64,000 nucleotides of DNA from Rhodoferax potami. GTDB taxonomy: Bacteria > Pseudomonadota > Gammaproteobacteria > Burkholderiales > Burkholderiaceae_C. Within the stretch, counting starts at the first letter, position 1, and each line of letters starts with the position of its first letter. The notes under the pieces are model-generated. The model worked only from the letters and a program-made list of their open reading frames with translations, made no database searches and was not told the DNA's origin. Both the position numbers and the translations under genes were made by a program. The stretch is from the NCBI RefSeq assembly GCF_032193765.1, contig NZ_JAVBIJ010000001.1:3162001-3226000 (forward strand), given 5' to 3'. Below are positions 33,851 through 43,736 of this stretch, in pieces.

Positions 33851-35598
33851 TACTTGGCCGAACCATCAATCTGGATGACCCGGGCGCGGGCGGCATCCAT
33901 GTCATCAATCGCGGCGCGGGCGCGCCGGTTCTGCGCATCCCAGTCCGCCGCACTGCGGATGATGGTGGGCTTGATCAGCACAATCACCTCTTTCTTGCGG
34001 CCCTGGTTGGCGCGGTTCCCGAACAAGGCCCCCAATCCCGGCATGCTGGTGGTGCCCGGTATGCCCGATGCATTGCGGCTCGATTCGAGCTGCATCAAAC
34101 CACCAATCGCCACAATGGCGCCGTCCTGAATGCGCACCAGGGTGTCTGTTTCATTCACCGCACTGGAGGCCAGTGGCAACTTGAAGTTACCGGCACTGCC
34201 CAGGTCGATTTGTTTGGACTTTTCAGTCACCGTGGTCAGTGCGGGGTGCACATGCAAGGTCACGTTGACGCCGTCGTCGATTTGAGGCGTCACATCCAGC
34301 GAGATTCCGGAGAAGAACGGCGTCAAGGTCACCGTCGGCAGCGTGCTAGTGGTGGCGCTGTTGCTGTTAGAGCTGGTGGAGTTGGTTCCGCCTGACACAT
34401 TGGTCACGAAGAACTCATCGGTGCCCACCTTGAGTACCGCTTTTTGGTTATTGAGGGTGGCAATACGGGGGCTAGAGAGCGTCTGCACATCGCCTTGGGT
34501 TTCCAGAAAACCCAGCACCGCGCCGAACTGGGTGGTTGCAAGCGCCAAACCGAACAAACCGCCGCCGGTCGCCACGGACGGGAAGGACACTGCGCCGTTG
34601 ATCGTGGTGCTGCCTTGCACAAAGGCGTTGGTGCTCGTCACCCCACTCCCGATCACGCCGGCAGCGACCTGGGTGGAGCCATTGGTATTGAAAGCCCCCC
34701 AGTTCACACCGCTCTGGTAGCCATCGCGCAACTCGACCTCTACCACTTTGGCTTCCAGCATGACTTGCCGCTCCACCGAGGCTTGCGCTGCCTTGAGGAA
34801 TTTTTCCACCTGCCGCAATTCTTCAGGCATGCCGCGCACCGCCATGATGCCGGCCTGCGGGCTGGCGACCACACTGCGGCCTTCGCCGCTGCCCAGCAGG
34901 CTGCGCACGGCACCGGAGAGCTCGCCCCAAAAGTCGGACTTGGAGGTGGTCGATACCCGGCTGTTTTCCGGTTGGGCACCGGTTCCGCCGTTACCAGTTG
35001 CACCGGCGGCTGTGTTTGTCCCGCCAGACGATGACTGCGGCAAACCCGCCCCGGACGAGACCCGCAACTCGCTGCTGCCTTGGCGCTGCGAGGTCGGGTA
35101 GTTCAAAGTAAACACACGGGTCTGGAGGGTCGGAGCGTACACCGTGATACGGCGCCCTTCTATTTTGAAGTCGTAGCCATACACATCGCGGATCGCCTCC
35201 AAAGCCTCGGTCACGGTCACGCCGCGCAAGGTCACAGACAAGGTCCCTGCCACGTCAGGGTGCATCAGCATGCTGTAACGGGTGTCTGCCACGATCGCCA
35301 GGAACACCTCACGCGCCTGGGCATTGTTAACCAGCAAATCCAGACGCGGCTCGGGCGGCGGGGCCACCACGGGGGGTGCGGGCTCTGCCAGGGCTTCGCT
35401 CACTTTGGCGGGAACCACCGTTTGCGCCCGCGGTGCGGCTTCGGGTATTTCGGCCAGGATGGCAGCACTCACATCGGGCGTACGCAAGGGCCGGTCCATG
35501 CTGCCACAAGCGCCCAGAAGCGCCGCGCTCACCGTGGCACACAGAACCGAAACAGAGCGCGGAATAAAAGCGGTGGAGGATATAGCAATGGGGTTCAT
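33850..35598 (-). CDS. mshL: MSHA pilus secretin MshL
   Basis: Outer-membrane secretin ring for pilus extrusion, about 582 residues. A lipobox (LLGACGS) follows a signal region, which suggests a lipoprotein. Secretin N-domain segments are DVAGTLSVTLRGVTVTEALE and GIMAVRGMPEELRQVEKFLK. The C-terminal secretin domain has VMLEAKVVEVELRDGYQ, LSSPRIATLNNQKAVLKVG, ISLDVTPQIDDGVNVTLHVHP and IVAIGGLMQLESS. A Ser/Gly-rich stretch (about 170-210) is the N-domain linker. The ATG at 35598 was preferred over one further upstream because it precedes the signal peptide. Confidence 0.9.
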   Translation of the reverse strand: MNPIAISSTAFIPRSVSVLCATVSAALLGACGSMDRPLRTPDVSAAILAEIPEAAPRAQTVVPAKVSEALAEPAPPVVAPPPEPRLDLLVNNAQAREVFLAIVADTRYSMLMHPDVAGTLSVTLRGVTVTEALEAIRDVYGYDFKIEGRRITVYAPTLQTRVFTLNYPTSQRQGSSELRVSSGAGLPQSSSGGTNTAAGATGNGGTGAQPENSRVSTTSKSDFWGELSGAVRSLLGSGEGRSVVASPQAGIMAVRGMPEELRQVEKFLKAAQASVERQVMLEAKVVEVELRDGYQSGVNWGAFNTNGSTQVAAGVIGSGVTSTNAFVQGSTTINGAVSFPSVATGGGLFGLALATTQFGAVLGFLETQGDVQTLSSPRIATLNNQKAVLKVGTDEFFVTNVSGGTNSTSSNSNSATTSTLPTVTLTPFFSGISLDVTPQIDDGVNVTLHVHPALTTVTEKSKQIDLGSAGNFKLPLASSAVNETDTLVRIQDGAIVAIGGLMQLESSRNASGIPGTTSMPGLGALFGNRANQGRKKEVIVLIKPTIIRSAADWDAQNRRARAAIDDMDAARARVIQIDGSAK

Positions 35599-35609
35599 AG
35601 GTCGGGACT

Positions 35610-36086
35610 TCACGGTTGTGTGCCGGTGCATGGCGCAACAGGGGTCACGGCTTGGGCGGACTTCGGGCGGGCAGTTTTTGGTGCCGACTTGCGGGGCGAT
35701 TCAGGGTCTGAAAGAGGGGCGGCACGCTCACAGGCGCCAGCCGCCTTGGCCACAGACCGCTGGATTCCGGCAAAGCGGGGCAACTTGCGGATCTTGCGGC
35801 CGTCGCGCAACCAGATTTCAGTCTCGGTGATGCGTTCCAGCGTAGCCGCACCGACCTTTTTACCGACGCCGACCAGGCGGGTGCCTACCACGAGATACGG
35901 AACCCCGTTCTGCACCATCACGCTCATATTGGGCAACGGCTCCTCTGTAGGATCCATGACAGCCCCCGGGGGCAAGGCAACGCCCGCTGCAGCAGGAGGC
36001 GCAGTCGGATCGCGCTCGGCGGCCCCAGCACTCCCCAGCCAACTTGCCAGCAAAAGGCTACCCACCCATAGACGACTTGTCATCAT
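35610..36086 (-). CDS. mshK: MSHA biogenesis protein MshK
   Basis: A 158-residue periplasmic protein with a signal sequence (WVGSLLLASWLGSAGA), the conserved core ERDPTAPP and PYLVVGTRLVGVGKKVGAATLERITETEIWLRDG, and a basic Ala/Pro-rich tail. It resembles MshK/PilP-like proteins that link the inner-membrane complex to the secretin. Its ATGATG start overlaps the mshJ stop codon (TGA). Confidence 0.78.
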   Translation of the reverse strand: MMTSRLWVGSLLLASWLGSAGAAERDPTAPPAAAGVALPPGAVMDPTEEPLPNMSVMVQNGVPYLVVGTRLVGVGKKVGAATLERITETEIWLRDGRKIRKLPRFAGIQRSVAKAAGACERAAPLSDPESPRKSAPKTARPKSAQAVTPVAPCTGTQP

Positions 36087-36706
36087 GGCTGCGCCTCCAA
36101 GACATAGACACGCAGGGTGAGCTCCGGCCCTTGGGGACCAACCAGCAACTGGAAGCCGCTCCAACGCAGGCGGGGCAAAGCTTGCTCGAGGCTTTTCACA
36201 TACCGCGTCAATTCGCTGTAGGAGCCGGTCACTTTGAGCTCCAGGCCCCGGCGGGTAACGCCCGGGATTGTTTCAGACGCCGGGGTCGCGCCATCCGCCG
36301 ATACCGTGCCGGAAGACACCAGGCGCAAGCCCGGGCTGCGCTTCAAGAACTGGGCAAGCACCGGCTCTATCGACGGCTCTCCGCTGGCACCGGAGGGTGC
36401 GAGCGCTTGGATATCGCGCTGCAGGGCATCCAGGGTCGCTTGCGACTGGGCAAGCTCAGCGCGGACATCCGCATTCAAATCGGTGGGCTTGGACACCAGC
36501 GCCAGCTCGGCCCGCAAACGGTTGACCTCGGAAGACTGCGTCACGAACTGCTGCTGCACTTGCTTCATGGCCTTCTGAGCCGGCGTGAGCCAAATTAAAT
36601 CAGCCAATGCGAGCGCTACCACCAAAAGGGAAATGAACAAAAACAAACGCTCGCGCAGGCTCAGCGCATTGATGCGGGCTGACTGTGCAATCCACCAGGC
36701 TTTCAT
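36083..36706 (-). CDS. mshJ: MSHA biogenesis protein MshJ (PilO-like)
   Basis: A 207-residue bitopic membrane protein: one helix (about residues 22-42), then a coiled-coil segment (QKAMKQVQQQFVTQSSEVNRLRAELALV) and a ferredoxin-like C-terminal domain with LELKVTGSYSELTRYVKSLEQALPRLRW. Size and layout match MshJ and PilO of the type IV pilus alignment complex. The ATG at 36706 overlaps the preceding gene by 4 bp. Confidence 0.83.
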   Translation of the reverse strand: MKAWWIAQSARINALSLRERLFLFISLLVVALALADLIWLTPAQKAMKQVQQQFVTQSSEVNRLRAELALVSKPTDLNADVRAELAQSQATLDALQRDIQALAPSGASGEPSIEPVLAQFLKRSPGLRLVSSGTVSADGATPASETIPGVTRRGLELKVTGSYSELTRYVKSLEQALPRLRWSGFQLLVGPQGPELTLRVYVLEAQP

Positions 36707-37383
36707 GGTTGGACTCCCGGCGCTTCGGGCTGCGCTTGGGCGCTCACCAGGTTGAAGGACCACGCCTCTCGCCCCCGGGCACCCGAGGCGCCTGCGGATG
36801 CAGCCAGCGCAGCGCCGCCCACTGACGGCGCCAGCGCCGTGCTCTGGATTTTCACGGTGCTGAGGCGCAAACCGTCCATCAGGGGGCTCTGGGCCAAACG
36901 CCCGACCCAATCGTTCAAAGAAGACGGCTCCAAGGTGAAGCCGGTCACCTCCATGCTGCCCGCATCGGCGCGCACCGCTGTGATCCAGACTGAATCGGGG
37001 ATGCTGCGTGCCACCAAGGCCAACCGGTCAGAGTGGCCGAATCCGGGCTTGAATTGCCCTTGCTGCAATGCCAGCAAGGCTTGATTTTTGAGTTGAATCT
37101 CGGCTTTTTTAGCTTGTGCTTCTTGGATCAACGCTGGGGAGGGTGGCTCCGCACGGGCTTTGCTCTGGGCGATAGCGGCTTGCAGGCTTTGCATCTCCGA
37201 GGCCTGCGTCTGCAAAGCCGAAGCAAAGCCGCGCTGGGCATTCTGCAAGTTCCACACCCAGGTGGCGCACAGTGCGGCACCCAGGACCACGAACACGCCA
37301 AGGGCCAACGCCATGGTGTTCGCCTCGAACTGCTGACGGGGCTTGATCAGCGAAACGGAGCACAGGTTGATTTGTTGGGGCAT
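36703..37383 (-). CDS. MSHA PilN-like assembly protein (MshI2)
   Basis: A 226-residue bitopic protein that begins QQINLCSVSLIKPRQQF, as PilN-type proteins do. One membrane helix (about residues 24-44) precedes a coiled coil and a globular domain (GHSDRLALVARSIPDSVWITAVRADAGSMEVTGF). The short N-terminal cytoplasmic motif is the part that docks on the PilM-like partner MshI, encoded just upstream. Its end overlaps mshJ by 4 bp. Confidence 0.83.
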   Translation of the reverse strand: MPQQINLCSVSLIKPRQQFEANTMALALGVFVVLGAALCATWVWNLQNAQRGFASALQTQASEMQSLQAAIAQSKARAEPPSPALIQEAQAKKAEIQLKNQALLALQQGQFKPGFGHSDRLALVARSIPDSVWITAVRADAGSMEVTGFTLEPSSLNDWVGRLAQSPLMDGLRLSTVKIQSTALAPSVGGAALAASAGASGARGREAWSFNLVSAQAQPEAPGVQP

Positions 37384-37404
37384 GGTGTCCGGTCCTGGTG
37401 CAGT

Positions 37405-38454
37405 CTAGGCGTCACCGCGCAACAAAATGCCAAGCAAAGGCAAGCACAAAGGCCGGTCCGGCTCTGCCACCGTGTCCCAGCCCGCAAAGCTGCTGGCGAT
37501 TTCGAGTGCACTCACGTTTTGACCGGTATCGCGGCTCAGCCACTCTGCCAACTCCGCACTGCGCTCCCCCGCAAACACCTGAAAACCCGCCAAGGGCCAT
37601 TGCGTCCAGGTGCGCTCCCACAGGTCTATCGAGCGCTGCACTTCCACCAACAAACGCTGCGCACGGTCGATATCGCCCTGTTCTGCCGGGGCGGAATCTG
37701 CGCCTGTGGTCGAAAAGTTCGGGCTGTAAGATCCGCCGCCCGCATAGTCAGGCACGTATTCCTCTACCGGGGTGTAGGTATCCACCGCTACAGGCTCTGG
37801 CGCCGCAGCGGCGGTCCAGGTCATCCCCATGAAGCCTTCAGGCAGGTCCAAGCGGCGGCTGTAGAACAGTTCGCCGGCTGCGCTGATGGTCAACAACGCC
37901 TGCCTGCCGCCCGACAACAAAAGCGCACCGGTAGCTCGCGCGGGCTCCAGCAAGGTTTGCAAGTTGCGCTGCGCCATGTCCTGGACATCGATCACCCGAA
38001 CATCCCAGTGCATGGCCTCGCCAAGACCCATGACATCGCGCACAAAACTGTTATTCGCCGCCACCACAAACATTTGCGATGCAGCCCGGCCCTCACCATC
38101 GCCGACCCGGAGCACATCCATTGTCAGGTCATCCAAATGCGCATCCACCATTTCCTTGACCTGGTAGCGGGCAGCAGAGCGCAACTCTTCAGGGGGCACC
38201 GACGGGGCTTCGATTTGCAGCACTTGGTACTGCTCGGGTCTCAGCATTACATCAGTGACATAGCCCTTGAGACCGAGTTGCACCAAACGCCGGGAAAATT
38301 CTTCCAGGGTATCTGTACCTTGCGGCTCCACACCGGAGCGGATGATGGTGAAATCCTTGCCAGCACCCGCCGCTAGCACGTATGCCAAGGTCTTACCCGA
38401 CCAAGAAACCACCAAACGCTCTCCACTGGAGGCGCGACGCCAAGGCCAGCGCAT
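37405..38454 (-). CDS. mshI: MSHA biogenesis protein MshI (PilM-like)
   Basis: A 349-residue cytoplasmic protein of the actin-like PilM/MshI family. It begins RWPWRRASSGERLVVSWSGKTLAYVLAAG and contains the MshI pattern VQLGLKGYVTDVMLRPEQYQVLQIEAPSVPPEELRSAARYQVKEMVDAHLDD, followed by ATP-site-like segments. Its partner is the PilN-like protein downstream. The region upstream to the mshQ stop (38455-38615) contains only a repeat copy. Confidence 0.83.
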   Translation of the reverse strand: MRWPWRRASSGERLVVSWSGKTLAYVLAAGAGKDFTIIRSGVEPQGTDTLEEFSRRLVQLGLKGYVTDVMLRPEQYQVLQIEAPSVPPEELRSAARYQVKEMVDAHLDDLTMDVLRVGDGEGRAASQMFVVAANNSFVRDVMGLGEAMHWDVRVIDVQDMAQRNLQTLLEPARATGALLLSGGRQALLTISAAGELFYSRRLDLPEGFMGMTWTAAAAPEPVAVDTYTPVEEYVPDYAGGGSYSPNFSTTGADSAPAEQGDIDRAQRLLVEVQRSIDLWERTWTQWPLAGFQVFAGERSAELAEWLSRDTGQNVSALEIASSFAGWDTVAEPDRPLCLPLLGILLRGDA

Positions 38455-38535
38455 GGTTAGCCGCCTCCGGAGAGGTAGATACTGAAAATTGTGTGCGTGG
38501 CTTCAATCATGAATCTGTTGAAAGTCGGATCCGCT

Positions 38536-38592
38536 TGCTCTCATTTTAATAGCTTGTCGCGCAATCATGACATCGATTTGGCCGGTTTTCCA
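38536..38592 (+). repeat. 57-bp dispersed repeat, copy e (between mshI and mshQ)
   Basis: TGCTCT-N9-AGCT-TGTC-GCGCA, then diverged (TCGATTTG at the expected position). The only recognisable element in the 161-bp mshQ-mshI gap. Confidence 0.6.
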
Positions 38593-38615
38593 TGTCAGTT
38601 GATGAATTGCCGTTT

Positions 38616-41600
38616 TCAGTAGTTCTCGCGCAAGTAGATCAAGGGGCTCTTGTAAACCCCAAAAGTGGCCTTGGCGGTGGGGTTACTACCGAACCACGGT
38701 CGATTGGCGGCGGTAGCCGAACTAGATGTGCTGGAAACACAGGTACTACCGGATGCAGTGGCGCCTACATTCATGGTGAGTTGCACACTGCCGCTATTTC
38801 CTTGGCCCGGCCTGCTCAGGACTACGCCGCTGCCGGATAGCTTCCCGTTCGACAGGGTTTGCGTCGCCGTAGGTGAAATCTGTGTTTCACAGGCGGCGAG
38901 GTTACCGGAATAGCTGGACATGGCGATGCTGGAGAGATTCAGTGTGGTGCAACTGTCCCGGATGTTGGTTACATAGTATGAGCCGTTCCAATAGCGGGCT
39001 TCCAAGGGGACAGGCAAACTCATCAACTCCGAGCCATACACATTGGACATCCGCAACTGACCATAACGAATGCGAGTAGTGCCGGTCTCGTTGGTCGCAC
39101 TGAAGAACGTGCTCCCATCGGGATCTGCAATTGCGGCATTGAGCTTGAAACTGTCATAGGGCCCGTCCGGCGATACCAGCAGCTTGCTAAAGGCGTAAGT
39201 GTCATTTATGACCCACTGCCCGGAACTCCAAAGTGCCGAGTTTGGCATTGTCGGAAAAGTCGGGCTGCTGAGCCTTGAGGTGGCCACTGCTGGGCCATCG
39301 TTATCCCCACTGATGGTCACAGATGCAAGGTTGGTGTAGCCGGTGGTGTAACGGCTGACTACCGGGTCGGTCGCCGATGCCGTGCCACCACTGGAGGCAT
39401 GGGCCTTGATGGTGAGCAATACACCCAAGGCGTCTTCATCCATATAGGTAAAGCCGCCAGCCGCGCAACTGGGGGTGATGGTCCCGGTAAAAGAGTAATG
39501 GCTGGGAAACCAGCGGCCAAATTTGGGGGAGGCTGCACTTCCGATATTGCAGCCGTATTTGCCGCTGTTGAGCGCGTTGGAAGTACTGCCCACCACGCAA
39601 TCTGCATTCACTCGATCCACACCCGTAAATGCGGAGTCCACAACGCCGTCCACCTCAAACTGGAGATTGCCAACGTCCAAGTATTTAAAGCTACTGCCAC
39701 TGGCCTTTGTGCCACTCGAGGGATTAAAACTACCTGAGAAAGATCCGGTAGCCACCGTCACATTGTTGTGATCTTTGACTTTGGACGCGACAACCGCCGG
39801 TGCACTACCCACGTAACCACCACTCACATTCAACGCGGTGGCCTCCAACGCGAAGCTGGAACCTGCAACCGCACTGGGACTGCCCGTCAGGTTAGCGTTG
39901 TTCAGCGTCGGCGCCGTCACCTGCAGTTGAGTGGGGCGGATCGCGAAGTTGTCGCTGGAACATGCAGGTGCTGAGGCACCCACCCTCATACGCACGCGCA
40001 CATTCGAGGCTGCGTTGGGATACGTCAGCGAGAGGTTCTTTCGTCCTTGGTTACCGCTCGCAAAAACTACATTGGTGGATGTATTCAAGCCGGATCCGGT
40101 CGGGCAGTCGACCGTAGACGCGTCTACCAAATCAACCGCCACGGTTCCGGTATAGCCAGTGTTTACCGTAGCGGAGGCGTTGAGAGCCAGAACATCTACA
40201 TTGAATCCGGTTCCCGCCAATTTGGTGAACAGCCTAGATTTAGGGGCCGCACCTTGTTCTACGGCGTCAAAGCTGCAAGATGCCGATGCAAACGTCATGG
40301 TGCAAGACTCCGTGGAGCCCGCAAAGCAACGCGTCGCTCCTCCGGGGGCCGGTGACACGTTGACAGTACCCAAAGTGACAGCGCCCGCCGTGCTTCTACC
40401 AAGCTGACGTGTGGCGACCCCTCCCGAAACGGTGAAGGAATCACCATTGGTCCAGGCGCCAGTAGGCGTAAGTTGCACCTGCACGTCCCCCGGGTACAAC
40501 GTTGAGCAACTGGCGTTTTGACAGGCTTTGATGGTGACGGTCTCTGGATTGCAAATCGAGCCATTGCCGTCATGCTCAATCCGAATGTGGTCAAAGGTCC
40601 CGGAGCAAGAGCGCCCGATGGTCATATCAGCACGAACTTGCGCTTCGCTGAGTTGCGTGTTGTAAAGCTTGACCTCGTCTATCAAGCCTTGGAAGTTTCT
40701 ATCCGTTCGCACTGCGCAAGTACCCGTTCCTACGTCGCCTCCCACATAAAAATTGCAGTTGTTCGCGGTCAACGTACCCTTCCAAGTGCCAACATTGGCG
40801 TCGGCAACACCATTGATGTAAATGCGCTGCTGTCCTGTAATCGAATTAAAAGTAATCGCAACGTGCGTCCACTGATTGAGCGGAATCGTGGTGGCGGAAG
40901 TGATCGAGGGACCGTTCCACCACCAATAGAGTTTGCCGTTCCTATCAATGTGAAATTCGTAATTCACATCATTGGACAAAACAGAAAACAAATCTGCACC
41001 ATTGGCGACCGATGGATATGCAGTCGGAAAAATCCATGCAGACGCTGAGAGCTGGGTGGTGTAGTCAAAGAGGGGGCTGCTCGCAACCTCGACTACCGCC
41101 CTTCTGTCAAATCTCGCTGCATTACAAAAGTCACCATTGACGGCGCTGAATTGAGAAGAAATCGCCGTTGCGGGGAGTACTTCATTTGTTGTGGTCGGCA
41201 CGGATGTGGTTATCCGTTTCCCGTGAAGGTTTGTTCCTCCGGAGTCCAAAACCTCTCCCGCTGCACCAGTCCAACTGCCGACTGGCGCATCAAACTTGAA
41301 ATGGGTAATGCTGCCAGTCAATGACAAGACAGATGCAGTCGCTGATCCACTGACGTTGCTGCTCGCCGTATTGCTCAATACGCCGCTTTGCAACAACCTG
41401 ACAGCCAGCGTAAGTTGCGCAGTTTCACCCGCGGGAATGGTTGGAATCGTCCACGTCAGATTTTGGCCGCTGACTGCCACTGAACCGGTAGATACAGCGC
41501 TGGTTACATAGGCCATCGATGCAGGCAATACATCTGTCACTGTCACCGCTGACAAATCTGTCATGGCTGGATTCGACATCGTGATGCTGAACGTCACGAC

Positions 41601-42407
41601 GGAGTTTTGTACAGCAGCAGATGCGCTGGAAACTTTGGTCAAAACCGGCAACGCTCGCAAAACCAAGGAATGCGCGGCGCCCGCATCCGCGTTGTTAGCG
41701 GCGGTGGCTATCTGCCCACCGGTTGCACCCGCTCCACTCAACGCCTTGTAATTCATCGATAACGTCACTCCGGTTGCCGGGAGGGTAGGTAAAGTTGCGA
41801 CATCTACCGCCTCGGTCATTCCACTCGGTGGCGCCCAGGACGAAGAACTTGCGTATTCATGCGATGTGACCAATACGCCGCTGGGCACGTTAGGACTGAC
41901 AGATGGCGCTGAATGCGTCAGTGATGCCGGAGTTGCTGCAGCAGCGCTGACCACGATCGGGCTGGCAGTATCGACACCTCCGAAAGCAGTTATGCCAACT
42001 GCAACACTTATGCCGACACCTGACACCGTCCATGTGTACGACGCGGGTTCGCTAGCACCTGCAACTTTGTAATAAGTTACCAAACGGGAACTGTTCACGG
42101 CCGCCTGTGGCGTATCCAAAATCAGGATCCACCCGGCTGGAGGGCTAACCGTTGCCGTATTGGGACTCAACGCAACACTGGCGATCAAAACGTCTTTATC
42201 CACTACGCCAGCCGGCTTGGTGACCGCAAAAGACGTTGCTACCGTCGAAATGGCCTGCGCTGCGCCTCTGTAAACAATTTGCGCGTGTACACCCGTTGGG
42301 ATGAAAAGCATCAAACCCAGGCAAAGTGCAAGTAGTTGAGTGCGCGGAAACAAGATGCAAAGAAGCCTCTTTGCCTTCCCCGAAATACATTCGATAGTGA
42401 ACATCAC
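38616..42407 (-). CDS. mshQ: MshQ-like surface protein with LamG and MSHA DUF6701-type region, 1263 aa
   Basis: Very large exported protein: a signal segment ending GVHAQ (about residue 43); a beta-sandwich domain (about 45-255); a DUF11-like segment with TVTDVLPASMAYVTS (about 265-350); a concanavalin-like LamG domain (about 360-595, with LSASAWIFPTAYP, WTHVAITFNSITGQQRIYING and GLIDEVKLYNTQLSEAQV); then the long Cys-containing MSHA-associated region to the end. Probably a tip adhesin or surface-binding protein. It follows mshP with overlapping codons (42404-42407). Low sequence complexity and Ser/Thr richness mean the domain edges are approximate. Confidence 0.82.
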   Translation of the reverse strand: MMFTIECISGKAKRLLCILFPRTQLLALCLGLMLFIPTGVHAQIVYRGAAQAISTVATSFAVTKPAGVVDKDVLIASVALSPNTATVSPPAGWILILDTPQAAVNSSRLVTYYKVAGASEPASYTWTVSGVGISVAVGITAFGGVDTASPIVVSAAAATPASLTHSAPSVSPNVPSGVLVTSHEYASSSSWAPPSGMTEAVDVATLPTLPATGVTLSMNYKALSGAGATGGQIATAANNADAGAAHSLVLRALPVLTKVSSASAAVQNSVVTFSITMSNPAMTDLSAVTVTDVLPASMAYVTSAVSTGSVAVSGQNLTWTIPTIPAGETAQLTLAVRLLQSGVLSNTASSNVSGSATASVLSLTGSITHFKFDAPVGSWTGAAGEVLDSGGTNLHGKRITTSVPTTTNEVLPATAISSQFSAVNGDFCNAARFDRRAVVEVASSPLFDYTTQLSASAWIFPTAYPSVANGADLFSVLSNDVNYEFHIDRNGKLYWWWNGPSITSATTIPLNQWTHVAITFNSITGQQRIYINGVADANVGTWKGTLTANNCNFYVGGDVGTGTCAVRTDRNFQGLIDEVKLYNTQLSEAQVRADMTIGRSCSGTFDHIRIEHDGNGSICNPETVTIKACQNASCSTLYPGDVQVQLTPTGAWTNGDSFTVSGGVATRQLGRSTAGAVTLGTVNVSPAPGGATRCFAGSTESCTMTFASASCSFDAVEQGAAPKSRLFTKLAGTGFNVDVLALNASATVNTGYTGTVAVDLVDASTVDCPTGSGLNTSTNVVFASGNQGRKNLSLTYPNAASNVRVRMRVGASAPACSSDNFAIRPTQLQVTAPTLNNANLTGSPSAVAGSSFALEATALNVSGGYVGSAPAVVASKVKDHNNVTVATGSFSGSFNPSSGTKASGSSFKYLDVGNLQFEVDGVVDSAFTGVDRVNADCVVGSTSNALNSGKYGCNIGSAASPKFGRWFPSHYSFTGTITPSCAAGGFTYMDEDALGVLLTIKAHASSGGTASATDPVVSRYTTGYTNLASVTISGDNDGPAVATSRLSSPTFPTMPNSALWSSGQWVINDTYAFSKLLVSPDGPYDSFKLNAAIADPDGSTFFSATNETGTTRIRYGQLRMSNVYGSELMSLPVPLEARYWNGSYYVTNIRDSCTTLNLSSIAMSSYSGNLAACETQISPTATQTLSNGKLSGSGVVLSRPGQGNSGSVQLTMNVGATASGSTCVSSTSSSATAANRPWFGSNPTAKATFGVYKSPLIYLRENY

Positions 42408-42820
42408 ATCTCCACTGAAGCGCTGACGCTGCGCTCCACATAGTTGGCATTTCCTGATGAGCCTGCGCTGGCCCTCGACTCAAAACGGTACACCAGAATG
42501 GTGTTGACCCCGTCGATATAGCTGGCTCGCCTGCAGGTCACCGTCAGGGTAAAGCCCTCCACACTGGCCGGGGCACCGGTCATGGCCGTGGGAGTGCCAC
42601 TCTGGCATGCCGTTGAGTCCGCGATTACCTTGGCCACACCGAAACCCAAACCGGCACGCGCAGCCCAATAGGCGCGTGACCCCTGCAAGTCTTGTGCAGA
42701 GCTCAGTTGCTGGGTGTTGGAAAACGTAATCATGAATCCACCGAGTGCCGCCAGTATCACCACCAGAAAAATGGCGGCAATGGCAGCAAACCCGTGTTGA
42801 ACGCGCGATGTCATTGTCAT
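42404..42820 (-). CDS. mshP: MSHA biogenesis protein MshP-like
   Basis: A 138-residue protein with a PilX/MshP-like N-terminus: RVQHGFAAIAAIFLVVILAALGG, a hydrophobic helix following a glycine cleavage-like site, but with Ala in place of the usual Glu5. Two cysteines (ACQ and TCR) may form a disulfide. It would be a minor pilin-like subunit. Its ends overlap mshO and mshQ by 4 bp each, so translation is coupled. Confidence 0.78.
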   Translation of the reverse strand: MTMTSRVQHGFAAIAAIFLVVILAALGGFMITFSNTQQLSSAQDLQGSRAYWAARAGLGFGVAKVIADSTACQSGTPTAMTGAPASVEGFTLTVTCRRASYIDGVNTILVYRFESRASAGSSGNANYVERSVSASVEM

Positions 42821-43734
42821 GGCGTGTTGTTTATGTTGATCTGGTGAAACAGGCTCACCATCTCCCCGTCACTGGTAAGGCTGAGGGACATTTGAATCAA
42901 GCCGTTGCGTTGCAAATCGCTGCCGTTGTAAGTGAATGAACACAGGTATCTGCCAGCTGCTGAGTCGAATGGAATGTTGTTAGCCATTACTGGCGCGCTG
43001 GCTAATTGGGCCGGTGTACCGCAAAAACCCGTAGCGCTGTTGGCAAACAAGGGGGCTGTTCCAGTGGCGAGGCCAGGCGTCGCCAAGCGCCGCAGGGTCC
43101 CACCTGTGCACACATAGGCCACTACGTTCTCCTCCACCGGCACCACATGAAAGCGCTTGGCGCCAGACTCCAGCGGAAACTGCTTGGCCGCAGCTAAGTT
43201 GATGCTGGTCTCTTCTGTGCCACTGCTGATGTCTGCCGCCAGGGTGCTCACGCGAGCTACGTTGTCGCCGTTGTAGGCGTTGGCGCCGGTGATCCCTAGG
43301 TTGTAGATCGCAATCAGGTCATTGGCCTTGATTTGCTGGTCCGCGCTCCAGTCCGCATTGCGCTCCAGCATGTTGAATGCACTATCGGCTGCAGCAAAGG
43401 TCAACCCCTTGCCATCACTAGCCACCCTGTCTTGCTCGCGGTAGCGCGCACCAGTTCGGGTAGGAATGAACTCCAAGCAGCTGTCAGAACCATTGACGGT
43501 GGACGTACGAACGCTATTTGGCAGCGCTTTGTGCAAGTCTCGGGACATGCGACGTACGGCGATATCAGCCACGTCCGTCAACGCCGCCCGCCGCCCGCTG
43601 GCAAAGTAGGCCTCAATCGGCGCCCGCATGAACACCGCCACCATGGCCCCCACGATGCCGAGGATGACGATCACCATCACCAGTTCCACCAAAGTGAAGC
43701 CGTGTTGCCGCGAAGCGAAGAGAGTGCGGGCCAT
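42817..43734 (-). CDS. mshO: MSHA minor prepilin MshO
   Basis: Type IV prepilin-like protein of 305 residues. The class III signal RQHGFTLVELVMVIVILG shows cleavage at Gly-Phe and the conserved Glu5. The following helix continues to AVFMRAPIEAYFA, and the C-terminal half is a large globular domain with Cys in DSCLEF and YVCTGG. It lies 2 bp downstream of mshD. Larger than the major pilin, it is probably a minor pilin at the tip. Confidence 0.83.
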   Translation of the reverse strand: MARTLFASRQHGFTLVELVMVIVILGIVGAMVAVFMRAPIEAYFASGRRAALTDVADIAVRRMSRDLHKALPNSVRTSTVNGSDSCLEFIPTRTGARYREQDRVASDGKGLTFAAADSAFNMLERNADWSADQQIKANDLIAIYNLGITGANAYNGDNVARVSTLAADISSGTEETSINLAAAKQFPLESGAKRFHVVPVEENVVAYVCTGGTLRRLATPGLATGTAPLFANSATGFCGTPAQLASAPVMANNIPFDSAAGRYLCSFTYNGSDLQRNGLIQMSLSLTSDGEMVSLFHQININNTP

Positions 43735-43736
43735 AG

